This document shows, piece after piece, positions 18,177 through 26,231 of a DNA stretch of 64,000 bases. Positions within the stretch are counted from its first letter, which is position 1. Each line of letters opens with the position of its first letter. Below the pieces are notes generated by a model. That model worked only from the letters and a program-made list of their open reading frames with translations. It ran no database searches and was not told the DNA's origin. A program made the translations under genes and the position numbers. The stretch comes from Serratia fonticola (GTDB lineage Bacteria > Pseudomonadota > Gammaproteobacteria > Enterobacterales > Enterobacteriaceae), in contig NZ_CP011254.1 in the NCBI RefSeq assembly GCF_001006005.1, positions 5,270,001 through 5,334,000 of the forward strand. The letters run 5' to 3'.

Positions 18177-18479
18177 TTATTGCGCTTGCTGACTCAATAA
18201 AAAACAGATCATTGCGGCACGCAACGGACTATGACTGCCAGCCTGCCACTCCCCTTGCTGGGTGATCATACTGGCTTGCCACTGTGGCTGGTCACTTTGT
18301 TCGGGGGCATTGAGGCTTATTTTGTTGGCGCAGATAATCGGCCAGGCATCGGAGGGGTTCTTGCAGTAATCTTTCCCTTTCACGCCGCCGTAAGGGTACC
18401 ATTTGTCCGGATTTTCCCCGGTGATTAACGCAATACTGCGGTTTACTTCGGCGTCGCTTTCTTCGTACCATCTAATCAT
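18177..18479 (-). CDS. DUF2591 (NinX-like) small protein, probable
   Basis: A 100-residue ORF whose central NPSDAWPIICANKISL and C-terminal SPLRAAMICFLLS resemble the pattern of phage NinX-type DUF2591 proteins (a DWA..PII..I segment followed by a PL.AAM segment). This is recall-level similarity. The usual N-terminal portion appears replaced or shortened. If correct, it is a phage-derived gene stranded without other phage genes. Start ATG at 18479; RBS-like AGATGG upstream. Confidence 0.5.
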   Translation of the reverse strand: MIRWYEESDAEVNRSIALITGENPDKWYPYGGVKGKDYCKNPSDAWPIICANKISLNAPEQSDQPQWQASMITQQGEWQAGSHSPLRAAMICFLLSQQAQ

Positions 18480-18589
18480 TGCTGATATCCATCTTTCGTA
18501 GAGTTGGCGCTACATTACGACGCCAGTACGACAGATTTATGACAGCTCGCGTGCCGTAAACATTATTTTTACTAACGGATGAATTGATT

Positions 18590-18997
18590 ATGTTGCTGGG
18601 TCTTAACCACCTGACGCTTGCGGTAAGTGAGGTAGAACGCAGCTTTCGCTTTTATGTGGAGGTGCTGGGGTTTACCCCCAAAGCCCGCTGGCATCAAGGT
18701 GCCTATCTTACATTGGGTGAGCTGTGGCTATGCCTGTCACTGGATGATGCCCGAAGAGATCGGACGTCGAGTGACTATACACATTACGCGTTTAGCGTGG
18801 CGCCGGTGAGTTTTGCCCTCATTGTGGAGCGTTTGCGCAAATCAGGTGTACAGGAGTGGAAGAGTAATCACAGTGAGGGCGAATCTTGCTACTTTCTCGA
18901 TCCCGATCGGCACGCGCTGGAAATTCACTGTGGCGATCTGGCAAGCCGGTTGGCAGCCTGCCGGGAGAAACCCTATCAGGGGATGGTGTTTTACTGA
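18590..18997 (+). CDS. fosA: Fosfomycin resistance glutathione transferase FosA
   Basis: A 135-residue glyoxalase-fold (VOC) enzyme adding glutathione to fosfomycin. The start is [10 protein letters not shown] (metal-ligand His in NHL), followed by [14 protein letters not shown] (second metal His), [14 protein letters not shown] (metal Glu) and the C-terminal [13 protein letters not shown] signature. All expected Mn2+ ligands and the K+-loop region appear present. ATG at 18590 is preferred over the TTG at 18584. Chromosomal FosA genes are common in Serratia and Klebsiella, so this is likely intrinsic. Confidence 0.92.
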   Translation: MLLGLNHLTLAVSEVERSFRFYVEVLGFTPKARWHQGAYLTLGELWLCLSLDDARRDRTSSDYTHYAFSVAPVSFALIVERLRKSGVQEWKSNHSEGESCYFLDPDRHALEIHCGDLASRLAACREKPYQGMVFY

Positions 18998-19084
18998 AAC
19001 GGAATGGTGAGAAGGCGATCCGGTTAAAACTGAAACTGAGATAACCGACGTGTCCTTAACCTTCTCACCAAATGAGGTGCGCGA

Positions 19085-19366
19085 TTAACGCTCTGGGATA
19101 AACCCTTTATAACTCAGTGCCGGGCTAAGGTCATCATCATAATCGTCAACCGATGCCTTGTCCCCTCGGGCGGTTTGCACCAACGTTTTTAACAGTGCAG
19201 TTTGCTGGCGCTGCTGCTCGGCGATTTCCTGCAACAGCTGGATCTGTTCGTTGGCACGTACGCTGGCGCGATTCACGATGAACCAGACCCACAGGCCAAG
19301 CAATACAGCCAACACCATAACGGCGATGGAAATCAGGCCGGACGGGCCAGAAGCTAAATCAAACAT
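19085..19366 (-). CDS. yebO: YebO family membrane protein
   Basis: A 93-residue protein with one N-terminal membrane helix (about 8-32). It is followed by VNRASVRANEQIQLLQEIAE, which matches E. coli YebO, and an acidic tail. It probably forms a cytoplasmic coiled coil after the helix. Function unknown. The ATG at 19366 is preferred; a TTG at 19372 adds two residues. It lies 98 nt downstream of mgrB, as in E. coli, and could be read from the PhoP-type promoter. Confidence 0.85.
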   Translation of the reverse strand: MFDLASGPSGLISIAVMVLAVLLGLWVWFIVNRASVRANEQIQLLQEIAEQQRQQTALLKTLVQTARGDKASVDDYDDDLSPALSYKGFIPER

Positions 19367-19464
19367 GGACAACCCTATCTACTCTACTGCCTCAACCAAG
19401 CCGATATAGTAACATTCTCACCAAGGCTAGGGACAAGTTTGCGAAAAATTGTTATTTCGCCATG

Positions 19465-19608
19465 TTACCAGGGAACAATACGCGTGATAGAGCAAATGCC
19501 CAGTGCAAACTTCCCACCTTGATCGCAATAGCTATCCAGAGCCAGCAGATAGAAAAGCAAACAGGCAACCAGCGTTGCCGCTAGCACCAGCAGTTTTTTA
19601 CGCCCCAA
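19465..19608 (-). CDS. mgrB: PhoQ inhibitor MgrB (TTG start)
   Basis: A 47-residue inner-membrane peptide with the same length as E. coli MgrB. It has a basic start (GRKK), one membrane helix (about 6-24) and the periplasmic end with both redox cysteines Cys28 and Cys39 (YCDQGGKFALGICSI) and the C-terminal PW. MgrB binds PhoQ and lowers its kinase activity in a negative feedback loop. The only possible start after the in-frame stop is TTG at 19608, with AAGG 10 nt upstream. A PhoP box and a -10 element precede it. Confidence 0.88.
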   Translation of the reverse strand: MGRKKLLVLAATLVACLLFYLLALDSYCDQGGKFALGICSITRIVPW

Positions 19609-19649
19609 ACCTTAGCAGCCTTATGATTATGTTGTTAACCTAATCATCA

Positions 19650-19684
19650 ATGCTAGCATAGGCAACTTAAACGAAGTTTAACCG
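19650..19684 (-). promoter_or_regulatory. PhoP-box promoter of mgrB
   Basis: On the minus strand CGGTTA-AACTT-CGTTTA (19684-19668) is a direct repeat with 11-bp period, close to the PhoP box consensus TGTTTA-N5-TGTTTA. Exactly 12 nt downstream lies TAGCAT (19655-19650), a plausible -10 hexamer. This spacing is that of classical PhoP-activated promoters. The mgrB start is about 40 nt further on. Confidence 0.72.
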
Positions 19685-19728
19685 GCCGTTTAGATTTCCC
19701 TGCCCATCAGGGGTAGAAGATAACCCGG

Positions 19729-19968
19729 TTACTCGCGGTTAAACTTCATCTCAATCAGCGCAATCGCTTTTTCAATCGCCCGCTTGGTGATTGGATCGGC
19801 CCCGGCCGGGTGGCTGCTAAAATCGATACTCTTGAGCTGGCTGGCCATCTTGTCCCGTACTTCGGTCGGCGCGATCACGTCGATCACATCCAGGATTTGC
19901 TTGATAACCAGTTGGCAGGCAACCAGATCGGAAACCAGTTCTTGATCGTTGCTCAGTGCGCTAGACAT
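19729..19968 (-). CDS. Small DUF2766-like (YecJ-type) protein
   Basis: A 79-residue soluble protein, mostly helical and acidic, with the run [19 protein letters not shown] and a C-terminal [13 protein letters not shown]. It resembles the small enterobacterial DUF2766/YecJ family as I remember it; I am not certain of the family number. RBS AGAGGA precedes the ATG by 7 nt, so it is very likely translated. It lies upstream of mgrB on the same strand but across the mgrB promoter. Function unknown. Confidence 0.65.
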   Translation of the reverse strand: MSSALSNDQELVSDLVACQLVIKQILDVIDVIAPTEVRDKMASQLKSIDFSSHPAGADPITKRAIEKAIALIEMKFNRE

Positions 19969-20137
19969 AATTTTTCCTCTGTTGATTTAAACGCGGCAAA
20001 GAATACCACGCCGTTTTGCATTTTGCCGCAGGCGTTCCGCCCTGAATTTTCAGCAATAATACGCATGCCTTGCAAAAACCAGCGGCAGAATTGTGGCCTA
20101 TACTAGGCTGTGCCCCACACTCAACAGGAGAGCAATC

Positions 20138-20350
20138 ATGGCAAATCATAATGTGAAATCTTGGGCAACAGTGCGTGAAACCTCGGTAGAAATTGCCGAA
20201 GCGATCTTTGAGTTGGCCGGTAATGACGAGGTTTTGGCGCAAAAAATTTGGGAAGAAGGCAGCGACGAGGTGTTACCGCTGGCGTTCAGTAAAACCGAAG
20301 CCGACCAACTGTACTGGGGCGAAGAAACCATCGAGCGTAAAAACGTCTGA
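20138..20350 (+). CDS. yccJ: YccJ family protein
   Basis: A 70-residue soluble protein matching E. coli Ycc[32 protein letters not shown], and the C-terminal [11 protein letters not shown]. Function is unknown; in E. coli yccJ is co-transcribed with wrbA and RpoS-linked. Here wrbA is not adjacent. ATG at 20138 follows CAGGAG with 7-nt spacing; a GTG-like earlier start at 20093 is not needed. A single REP unit follows the stop by 2 nt. Confidence 0.9.
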   Translation: MANHNVKSWATVRETSVEIAEAIFELAGNDEVLAQKIWEEGSDEVLPLAFSKTEADQLYWGEETIERKNV

Positions 20351-20352
20351 GG

Positions 20353-20386
20353 CCCCTCACCCCAACCCTCTCCCACAGGGAGAGGG
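20353..20386. repeat. Single REP unit after yccJ
   Basis: One copy of the palindromic unit (CCCCTCACCCCAACCCTCTC continuing into CCACAGGGAGAGGG), identical over most of its length to the left arm at 5035. No inverted partner is seen within 400 nt, so this is a solitary copy. Confidence 0.85.
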
Positions 20387-20479
20387 AGTTAGTACAGCGA
20401 TGTAGTCAGGTACCGTGTTCGATCCGTTTCACTCCATAAAAAGCGCTGATTCAATGCCGTGTGATGAATAACTACACTT

Positions 20480-20782
20480 TCACTCGGCGATAAAGCGCTC
20501 AAGACGATGACGTAGCTGAGCGTTCTCCCTGCGCAACTGTTCAATCTCATCGAGCAGCGTCAGTGCCACCGCAATGCCGGGCCAATCCAGAGCCAGTTCA
20601 CGTTGCAGACGCTGGGCGCGATTAAACGCCGCCACCGCCCCATCATCAAACAGCCAATCATCCACCGTCAGATCGCGGGGCTGGATCACTCCCAACCCGA
20701 CCACCTCGGCCAGTTCACTTTCCGTTACGCCGGTATGCAGGCAAAACTCGGTAATGGTGAGGGTTATCTGTAGCTTGGCCAT
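20480..20782 (-). CDS. cbpM: Chaperone modulator CbpM
   Basis: A 100-residue MerR-like protein that binds the J domain of CbpA and blocks both its DnaK co-chaperone and DNA-binding activities. An N-terminal helix-turn-helix-like part ([20 protein letters not shown]) and a C-terminal coiled coil ([20 protein letters not shown]) are visible. Its ATG overlaps the cbpA stop by 1 nt (TAATG), so expression is coupled to its target. Confidence 0.93.
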   Translation of the reverse strand: MAKLQITLTITEFCLHTGVTESELAEVVGLGVIQPRDLTVDDWLFDDGAVAAFNRAQRLQRELALDWPGIAVALTLLDEIEQLRRENAQLRHRLERFIAE

Positions 20783-21702
20783 TATGCTTTACTCCATTGC
20801 GTACGAGGATCGAAGGCCTGATTCGCCTCGGCCAGTCGTTGCCAGAGTGCGGCGCTGTCTGCATCGGGTTTGGCAGGCATGACAATCTTGATCACTGCAT
20901 ACAAGTTGCCGGTCTCTTTTTTGCTGACCAGCCCTTTCCCTTTAACGCGTAACCGCTGCCCGGTCTGGCTCCCCGCAGGGATGGTCAACAGGATATTGTC
21001 CGCCAGCGTGGGGACAGAAACCTTGGTGCCTAACGCAGCCTCCCAAGGTGCCAACGGCAGAACGATTTCCAGATCGTGCCCGATCACCTCAAACAACGGA
21101 TGCGGTGCCAGCTGAATGATCAGGTACAAATCGCCATTGGCTCCGCCTGCCATACCCGGCACACCTTGGCCTTTCACGCGGATACGCTCCCCGTCTGCCA
21201 CGCCCGCCGGGATTTTCACGTTCAGGGTTTTAGCGATCTCTTTCTCTGTCTGACCAAATGCGTTGTACACCGGCACCTTATAGCTCAGGGTGCGGGTTTG
21301 TTCAGTGAGGGTTTCCTCCAGGAACAGCGCCACGCCGATCTCAACATCCTGCCCACGGGCAGCACGCGGTTGGCCCTGCTGGCGGCCACGCGCACGTTGG
21401 CCAAACATAGAGGAGAAGATGTCGGAGAAATCCTCGGCACCACCATACTCTTCACGCCGGGTCTGGCGGCCGAAGTTGGGTTCGTTTCGATGCAGCCGCA
21501 TTTGGTCATATTCAGCCCGGCGTTCGCTGTCTTTCAGCACTTCATAGGCTTCTGCGACTTCTTTAAAGCGCGTTTCGGCATCGGGCTCGGTACTGACATC
21601 GGGGTGATATTTGCGTGCCAGGCGGCGGTAGGCGGTTTTGATAGCCTTGATATCATCTGAGGGTTTAACCTCTAGAATGGCGTAGTAATCCTTGATTTCC
21701 AT
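20782..21702 (-). CDS. cbpA: Curved-DNA-binding protein CbpA
   Basis: A 306-residue DnaJ homolog. The N-terminal J domain (1-70) has the HPD triad (KYHPDVS) that stimulates DnaK ATPase, then a linker with a Gly/Arg/Gln-rich patch ([20 protein letters not shown]) and two beta-sandwich substrate-binding domains; no zinc-finger domain is present, as usual for CbpA. In E. coli it is a stationary-phase nucleoid protein that aggregates DNA. First gene of the cbpA-cbpM pair. Confidence 0.95.
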   Translation of the reverse strand: MEIKDYYAILEVKPSDDIKAIKTAYRRLARKYHPDVSTEPDAETRFKEVAEAYEVLKDSERRAEYDQMRLHRNEPNFGRQTRREEYGGAEDFSDIFSSMFGQRARGRQQGQPRAARGQDVEIGVALFLEETLTEQTRTLSYKVPVYNAFGQTEKEIAKTLNVKIPAGVADGERIRVKGQGVPGMAGGANGDLYLIIQLAPHPLFEVIGHDLEIVLPLAPWEAALGTKVSVPTLADNILLTIPAGSQTGQRLRVKGKGLVSKKETGNLYAVIKIVMPAKPDADSAALWQRLAEANQAFDPRTQWSKA

Positions 21703-21976
21703 AATGCTATGGTCTCTTTACTGTGGCCGGAAAAGTGGATAGCGCGTTGATGCGTGAGCAAGTTGAGGAGATAGGCTCATTGTAGCGCCATCAAGCATTT
21801 AGTGCAGTATGCGCATCACTTCACGCGGTGATTTAGCGTTTCGGGCTGATTTGTTGTGGAACGTGCGGGAATTGCGGTGCTGACAAAGTGTTGATGACTC
21901 GGCCCATATCTGAGCCGGTCAACAGGTTGCGAGTGAATTTCGAGTTAACATTGCAGGTTCCGGTTGCTAGCCAGTT

Positions 21977-22090
21977 TCACGGTTCTTCACCTCCCACGCC
22001 TTGCGTGTTATTGACCATCATCACTGGCATTGCCAGAAAAGCGGCGACGCCCACGATCACAAAAAGAGTAATAATCACTGTCATTAACAT
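21977..22090 (-). CDS. Putative 37-residue membrane miniprotein
   Basis: A short ORF (MLMTVIITLFVIVGVAAFLA...) with one hydrophobic segment (residues 2-25) and an acidic, Gly-rich end. GGGGTG lies 6 nt upstream of the ATG. It sits about 220 nt downstream of dmsC on the same strand. Not recognised. Support is limited to the RBS and the membrane-protein character. The remaining sequence of the 608-nt gap 21703-22310 shows nothing else I can support. Confidence 0.4.
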   Translation of the reverse strand: MLMTVIITLFVIVGVAAFLAMPVMMVNNTQGVGGEEP

Positions 22091-22310
22091 GCGATCACCC
22101 CATCAACGTGGCGTTGTTACGGCTGACTCTCTGTTTTGGTTAATTACATTGCTGGCCTGGACTACTTGGCATTTGCGGTAGCGGGCAAGTTCAGATTAGC
22201 TGGTTTTTCCGAATGCTGGCAAGCCCTGTATTGAGGCTTTTTTCTGCAGGATGTTGGGTCGGCCCGCCGCTCGGCGGTTGCACGGGCTGGACCGACCTCT
22301 GTTTATTGCA

Positions 22311-23117
22311 TCAGAACCAGGGGAATTGGCCCATGACGTTATGATAAAACAGCATACGTCCGACAATTTCCCCCGACACCAGTGCCACCCCGGCTATCAC
22401 GGCCATCGATGGGACCAAACGTGTGCGCTGGCTAAGCACCGCGAACAGCACACCACCCACCAGCATGCTGCCAACCAGCTGCCACCAAAGCATGATCCCT
22501 TGAGCGCTGGCCCCGGCAATCTGGTAACGCCCCACCAGCGTGGCCAGCAGTAACAGGCAGCCCACCAGCAAACCGTAGCGAACCGTACGCGGAGCGGCCA
22601 GGCCGCAGCAGTTCAAATAGATCCCCAAGGTAGCGAACCCCAAGAGTAACGCGGTACTCAGAAACGCCAATTGGGTCAGTGGCGTATGCCACAGCGGATG
22701 GCTGGCCATTTGGTAGTAGATTTGTGCCGAGACCAGAATGGCGGCAATCCCCAATAGCGAGGTCACCATTCCCAATGTGGTGATCAAGGCCGACTTCTGC
22801 GGCCGCAGCCAGCAAACTGCCAACATCAGGAACAGGCTGATATTCACCAGAATAAAGGCGATCACCTCACGGCTTAACCAGGAGTGCGGCAGGCCCAGCA
22901 CCGCGCGGTAAGCCCCAAACGGGCTCCCCAGGTGCAGCAGTGACAAGCTGGAGCCAACGACCTCCACCAGCCACAATCCCAGAACCAGATATTTCAGTTG
23001 CCCAACGGACATCTGGGAGTTTGGTCGCAACCGATAGAGCGTCAAGGCGATAATACCGCCAATGCCCCATTGGCAGAGCACGGTAAAAAACACCAACGGC
23101 AGTTCATATTCGTTCAT
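22311..23117 (-). CDS. dmsC: DmsC-type membrane anchor subunit
   Basis: A 268-residue polytopic protein (eight predicted helices) of the DmsC/YnfH family, which anchors molybdoenzyme subunits to the membrane and oxidises menaquinol. The N-terminus YELPLVFFTVLCQWGIGG and the pattern of helices fit. It lies 12 nt after dmsB. The family is assigned; the gene symbol reflects the type, not a proven DMSO reductase. Confidence 0.82.
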   Translation of the reverse strand: MNEYELPLVFFTVLCQWGIGGIIALTLYRLRPNSQMSVGQLKYLVLGLWLVEVVGSSLSLLHLGSPFGAYRAVLGLPHSWLSREVIAFILVNISLFLMLAVCWLRPQKSALITTLGMVTSLLGIAAILVSAQIYYQMASHPLWHTPLTQLAFLSTALLLGFATLGIYLNCCGLAAPRTVRYGLLVGCLLLLATLVGRYQIAGASAQGIMLWWQLVGSMLVGGVLFAVLSQRTRLVPSMAVIAGVALVSGEIVGRMLFYHNVMGQFPWF

Positions 23118-23129
23118 GGTAGCACCCTA

Positions 23130-23678
23130 TTATTTATCCGCCGGAATAATGACCACGTTCGGGCCGCTGATGCGATGGTCAGGCATGTGATACCGAGCCT
23201 CCAGTACCGCCCAATCCGTTGAGTGGATCTTCCTTAATTCCTCGATATCCCCAAACTTCAATACGCCCGCCGGGCAAGACGCCACGCAACGCGGCGGCAA
23301 TCCTTCATCCAGACGCTCGGCACACATATTGCACTTGCTGGTTTTACCTTCCTGCGGATCGAAGACTGGGGCGTTGTACGGACAAGCCATAATGCACATG
23401 CGGCAACCGATGCATTTCTCATGATCCTGCACCACAATGCCGTCCGGGCGCTTATGGTAAGTATCCGCCGGGCATACCTTCATGCACTGCGGGTCGTCAC
23501 AATGGTTGCAGGACATCGAAATAAACCCTTCAGAATTCGGGCCATCGGTTTCATACTCCCGCACCCGCCGCCAAAGCACGCCGGGTGGCGTCTGATTCTC
23601 TGACTTACAGGCCATGGAACAGGTTTTACAGCCGTAACAACGTTTAATATCAATCAGAAAGCCATATTGTTTGGTCAT
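23130..23678 (-). CDS. dmsB: DmsB-type four-cluster ferredoxin subunit
   Basis: A 182-residue electron-transfer subunit. Sixteen cysteines in four groups are visible: CYGCKTCSMAC, CNHCDDPQCMKVC, CIGCRMCIMAC, and CNMC with a later CVASC, enough for four [4Fe-4S] clusters. It carries electrons from the DmsC-like anchor to the catalytic subunit. It is slightly shorter than E. coli DmsB. The gene starts 3 nt after the catalytic-subunit stop. Confidence 0.9.
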   Translation of the reverse strand: MTKQYGFLIDIKRCYGCKTCSMACKSENQTPPGVLWRRVREYETDGPNSEGFISMSCNHCDDPQCMKVCPADTYHKRPDGIVVQDHEKCIGCRMCIMACPYNAPVFDPQEGKTSKCNMCAERLDEGLPPRCVASCPAGVLKFGDIEELRKIHSTDWAVLEARYHMPDHRISGPNVVIIPADK

Positions 23679-23681
23679 GGG

Positions 23682-26015
23682 TTATCCCTCCGCCCGTACA
23701 TCAACCAGCGTACTGTTACAGCAATGCCCGGTACCCAACGCCTCTACGGCGTCATTGGTGACGTGGCTGCTGCTACCTCCCTGCTGTTCCCACCAGCCGT
23801 TATCCAGGGAAACCACGCCTCGTTTGATATGCGTCGTCACCACGGCAATCGCCCGATGCTCTCCCCGCTGGTTAAATACGATGGCCCAGTCGCCGTGTTT
23901 GATCCGGCGCTGTTGTGCATCCTGCGGATGGATCATCACGTTAGGCTTATTGCGCTGCACCTCAAGGATCCATTCGTTCATACCGTGGCTTGAGTGAATG
24001 CTGCGGGCCAGCTTGCGTTGTACCGCCATCAGCGGGTACTTGGCGGCCAATTCCGGCGAGCCTTGTGGCGATTCATTCACTCGCAGATAAGTAACGACCG
24101 GCGAGAACGCCTTCTTCTGCCACTCTTCAATAAAGAAGTGGGCTTTACGGGTCGGCGTGCGGAACACCCCATTTTCAAATGGGATCCAGTCGCCGCTCAC
24201 CGGTAGCACCGGCCCTTTTTTCAGCTGTTCCAGGGTGATACCGGAACCTTGCAGGCACGCATTGATGTAATGCTCAATTGGCTGGTTAAACACGTCGCCA
24301 AAGCCAAAACGCTCAGCCAGACGCGCAAAGATCCAATAATCTGGCTTGGCTTCACCCGGTGGCTCGACCGCTTGTTCCATCAGTTGTACATAGTGGCTAC
24401 GCACGCCCGCCATCAGGCTGACATCTTCAAAAATGGTCGTCACCGGCAGCACCAGGTCGGCATACAGCGCGGTAGAACTCATCAGGTTATCGGCCACCAC
24501 CACGAAGGGGACCTTTTCCAACGCCTTTCTGACCATGTTGGTGTTAGGCAACTGAGTCATGACCCCCATGGTCATAATCCACCAGAATTTGATCGGATAA
24601 GGTCGGTCATTGACCACCCACTCGCCCACCTTGGAAACCGGTATCGGAGTGATTTTCTTCACCGCAGGCGCGGGTGGAATGATCGGACCGAACTTCGCCA
24701 TTTGGCGTGCTCCGCCCGCATCACAGATCCCTGCTCCCCGTTTGCCGATGTTGCCGGTGAGCAAGGCCAGGTAGAATTGGCTGGCGGCCACGTAGGTACC
24801 AAATTCGGTGCGCTGGGCACCAGACATGTTTTGCACAATCATCGCCGGAGCGGTGGTGGCATAGTCGCGGGCCAAACGCAAAATGGTGTGGGCAGGAATG
24901 TCGGTTTCAGCCGCGACCCGGTCAAGCGTCCATGGTGCAGCCTGTTGGTAAACGGTTTCGAACACAGTACGGTAGCCGCTGTCGGCTGGCAGTTGATGCT
25001 GGAACAGCGCTGGGGTGATATCCGCCTGATCATGCCGTACCAGGCTTTGGCTGGTGCAGTCATAAACCAGATAGCTTTCACTGTCGTTGGCATCGGCCCG
25101 CACTAATTGATCTTTGGCATCCACCAGATACACCGCGCCGGTATGCCGGCGCAGGAAATCCGCGTCAATATGCTGCTCTTCGATAATGATCTTCATCATC
25201 CCAAGCGCTAACGCCGTATCGGTGCCCGGCACAATCGGGATCCATTCGTCCGCTTTGGCGGCCGTTTCGTTGAAACGTGGGTCGATAACCACGATGCGTG
25301 CGCCCTGCTCTTGCGCACGCAGATAGTTTTTAAAATAGGCCTGCATGGTTACCGCTGGGTTGTTACCCCAACAGATAATCAAACGGCTGTCGGCAATGGT
25401 GTCGCGGGTATCGGCATAGCGTAGCCCCACCATTGGCATCATCGCCGCCGTCACTGCCGAGCAACAGAGCGACCCCGCCTGTTTCACCGAACCGCCCAGA
25501 TAGTCGAAGAACGCCTTGCCCATATCGTTCTTTATCGAGTCCATGTTGCCAGCATGAGTGGACAACAGCAGCCCTTCGTTGCCCTGTTCCTTGATGGTGG
25601 TACGGATGTTTTTTTCGATTAAATCCAGTGCCTGTTGCCAGGTAATAGGCTCGAATTTGCCCTCACCTTTCTTGCCAACCCGTAGCAGAGGCATCGTGAC
25701 GCGCTGCTGGTGATAAACCCATTTAGTACGGCTGATGCCCCGCAGGCAACATTTCACATTAAAGCCTTCCGTCGCTTCAATCTTCATCAGCTTCTTCTGA
25801 TAGACATAAGCGGTCAGGTTACAGTGCAGGCACTCCATCGCACAGGTTGAGCGAAAGGTTTGATAATCCGTCAGTTTTAGGTGGATGCGGCGTAAGGGTT
25901 CTTGTTGACCCGTTGATAAGGAAAAAGCGCAAGGTGAAAGTGAAGCCAGGCCAATAACGCCCAGCCCTTTTAGCAACGTGCGCCGTTTTAGTCTGAGTGA
26001 AGCAATGTCGTTCAT
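23682..26015 (-). CDS. dmsA: DmsA-family molybdopterin oxidoreductase, catalytic subunit
   Basis: A 777-residue Mo-bisMGD enzyme. A twin-arginine signal (KRRTLLKGLG, residues 10-19) with a hydrophobic core sends it across the membrane folded. The N-terminal Fe-S motif is Cys58-x3-Cys62-x2-Cys65 with Cys89/Cys90, followed by LRGISR as in DmsA. Typical DmsA blocks follow, but the stretch that carries the Mo-ligating serine in DmsA reads GSLCCSAVTAA (Cys184, Cys185, Ser186), so a cysteine ligand is possible. The substrate is therefore uncertain (S-oxide, N-oxide, or a sulfur or selenium oxyanion). An FNR-like box lies upstream. Confidence 0.85.
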   Translation of the reverse strand: MNDIASLRLKRRTLLKGLGVIGLASLSPCAFSLSTGQQEPLRRIHLKLTDYQTFRSTCAMECLHCNLTAYVYQKKLMKIEATEGFNVKCCLRGISRTKWVYHQQRVTMPLLRVGKKGEGKFEPITWQQALDLIEKNIRTTIKEQGNEGLLLSTHAGNMDSIKNDMGKAFFDYLGGSVKQAGSLCCSAVTAAMMPMVGLRYADTRDTIADSRLIICWGNNPAVTMQAYFKNYLRAQEQGARIVVIDPRFNETAAKADEWIPIVPGTDTALALGMMKIIIEEQHIDADFLRRHTGAVYLVDAKDQLVRADANDSESYLVYDCTSQSLVRHDQADITPALFQHQLPADSGYRTVFETVYQQAAPWTLDRVAAETDIPAHTILRLARDYATTAPAMIVQNMSGAQRTEFGTYVAASQFYLALLTGNIGKRGAGICDAGGARQMAKFGPIIPPAPAVKKITPIPVSKVGEWVVNDRPYPIKFWWIMTMGVMTQLPNTNMVRKALEKVPFVVVADNLMSSTALYADLVLPVTTIFEDVSLMAGVRSHYVQLMEQAVEPPGEAKPDYWIFARLAERFGFGDVFNQPIEHYINACLQGSGITLEQLKKGPVLPVSGDWIPFENGVFRTPTRKAHFFIEEWQKKAFSPVVTYLRVNESPQGSPELAAKYPLMAVQRKLARSIHSSHGMNEWILEVQRNKPNVMIHPQDAQQRRIKHGDWAIVFNQRGEHRAIAVVTTHIKRGVVSLDNGWWEQQGGSSSHVTNDAVEALGTGHCCNSTLVDVRAEG

Positions 26016-26082
26016 AGTTTTATTCTCGGTTAGATCACTTCCTGGTGTTCACCATAAATAAACCTAGTTAACCAATGGTATA

Positions 26083-26096
26083 TTGAAGCAGATCAA
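26083..26096. promoter_or_regulatory. FNR/CRP-family box upstream of the dmsABC-like operon
   Basis: TTGAA-GCAG-ATCAA matches the FNR consensus TTGAT-N4-ATCAA in 9 of 10 defined positions. It is centred 74 nt before the dmsA start codon and 142 nt before the divergent IclR gene. Control by anaerobiosis fits a respiratory molybdoenzyme. Class II placement would put the transcription start near 26048; this is inference. Confidence 0.65.
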
Positions 26097-26231
26097 TCCA
26101 CCTCAAAATAGTTAGTCATTGCACGCTAAAAATTCTCCTGCTGCCGATGCCAGGTTCAGGTTAGCGGGGGCATTCACCGCCTTAAACTGGTAAAGTGATC
26201 GGATCGAGGTAATAGCAAGTAAGGTAAGAGA

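Noticed and set aside
21888..22181. 97-codon plus-strand frame between cbpA and dmsC
   Set aside because: No good RBS; the opposite strand holds a short frame with a better RBS and membrane-protein character.
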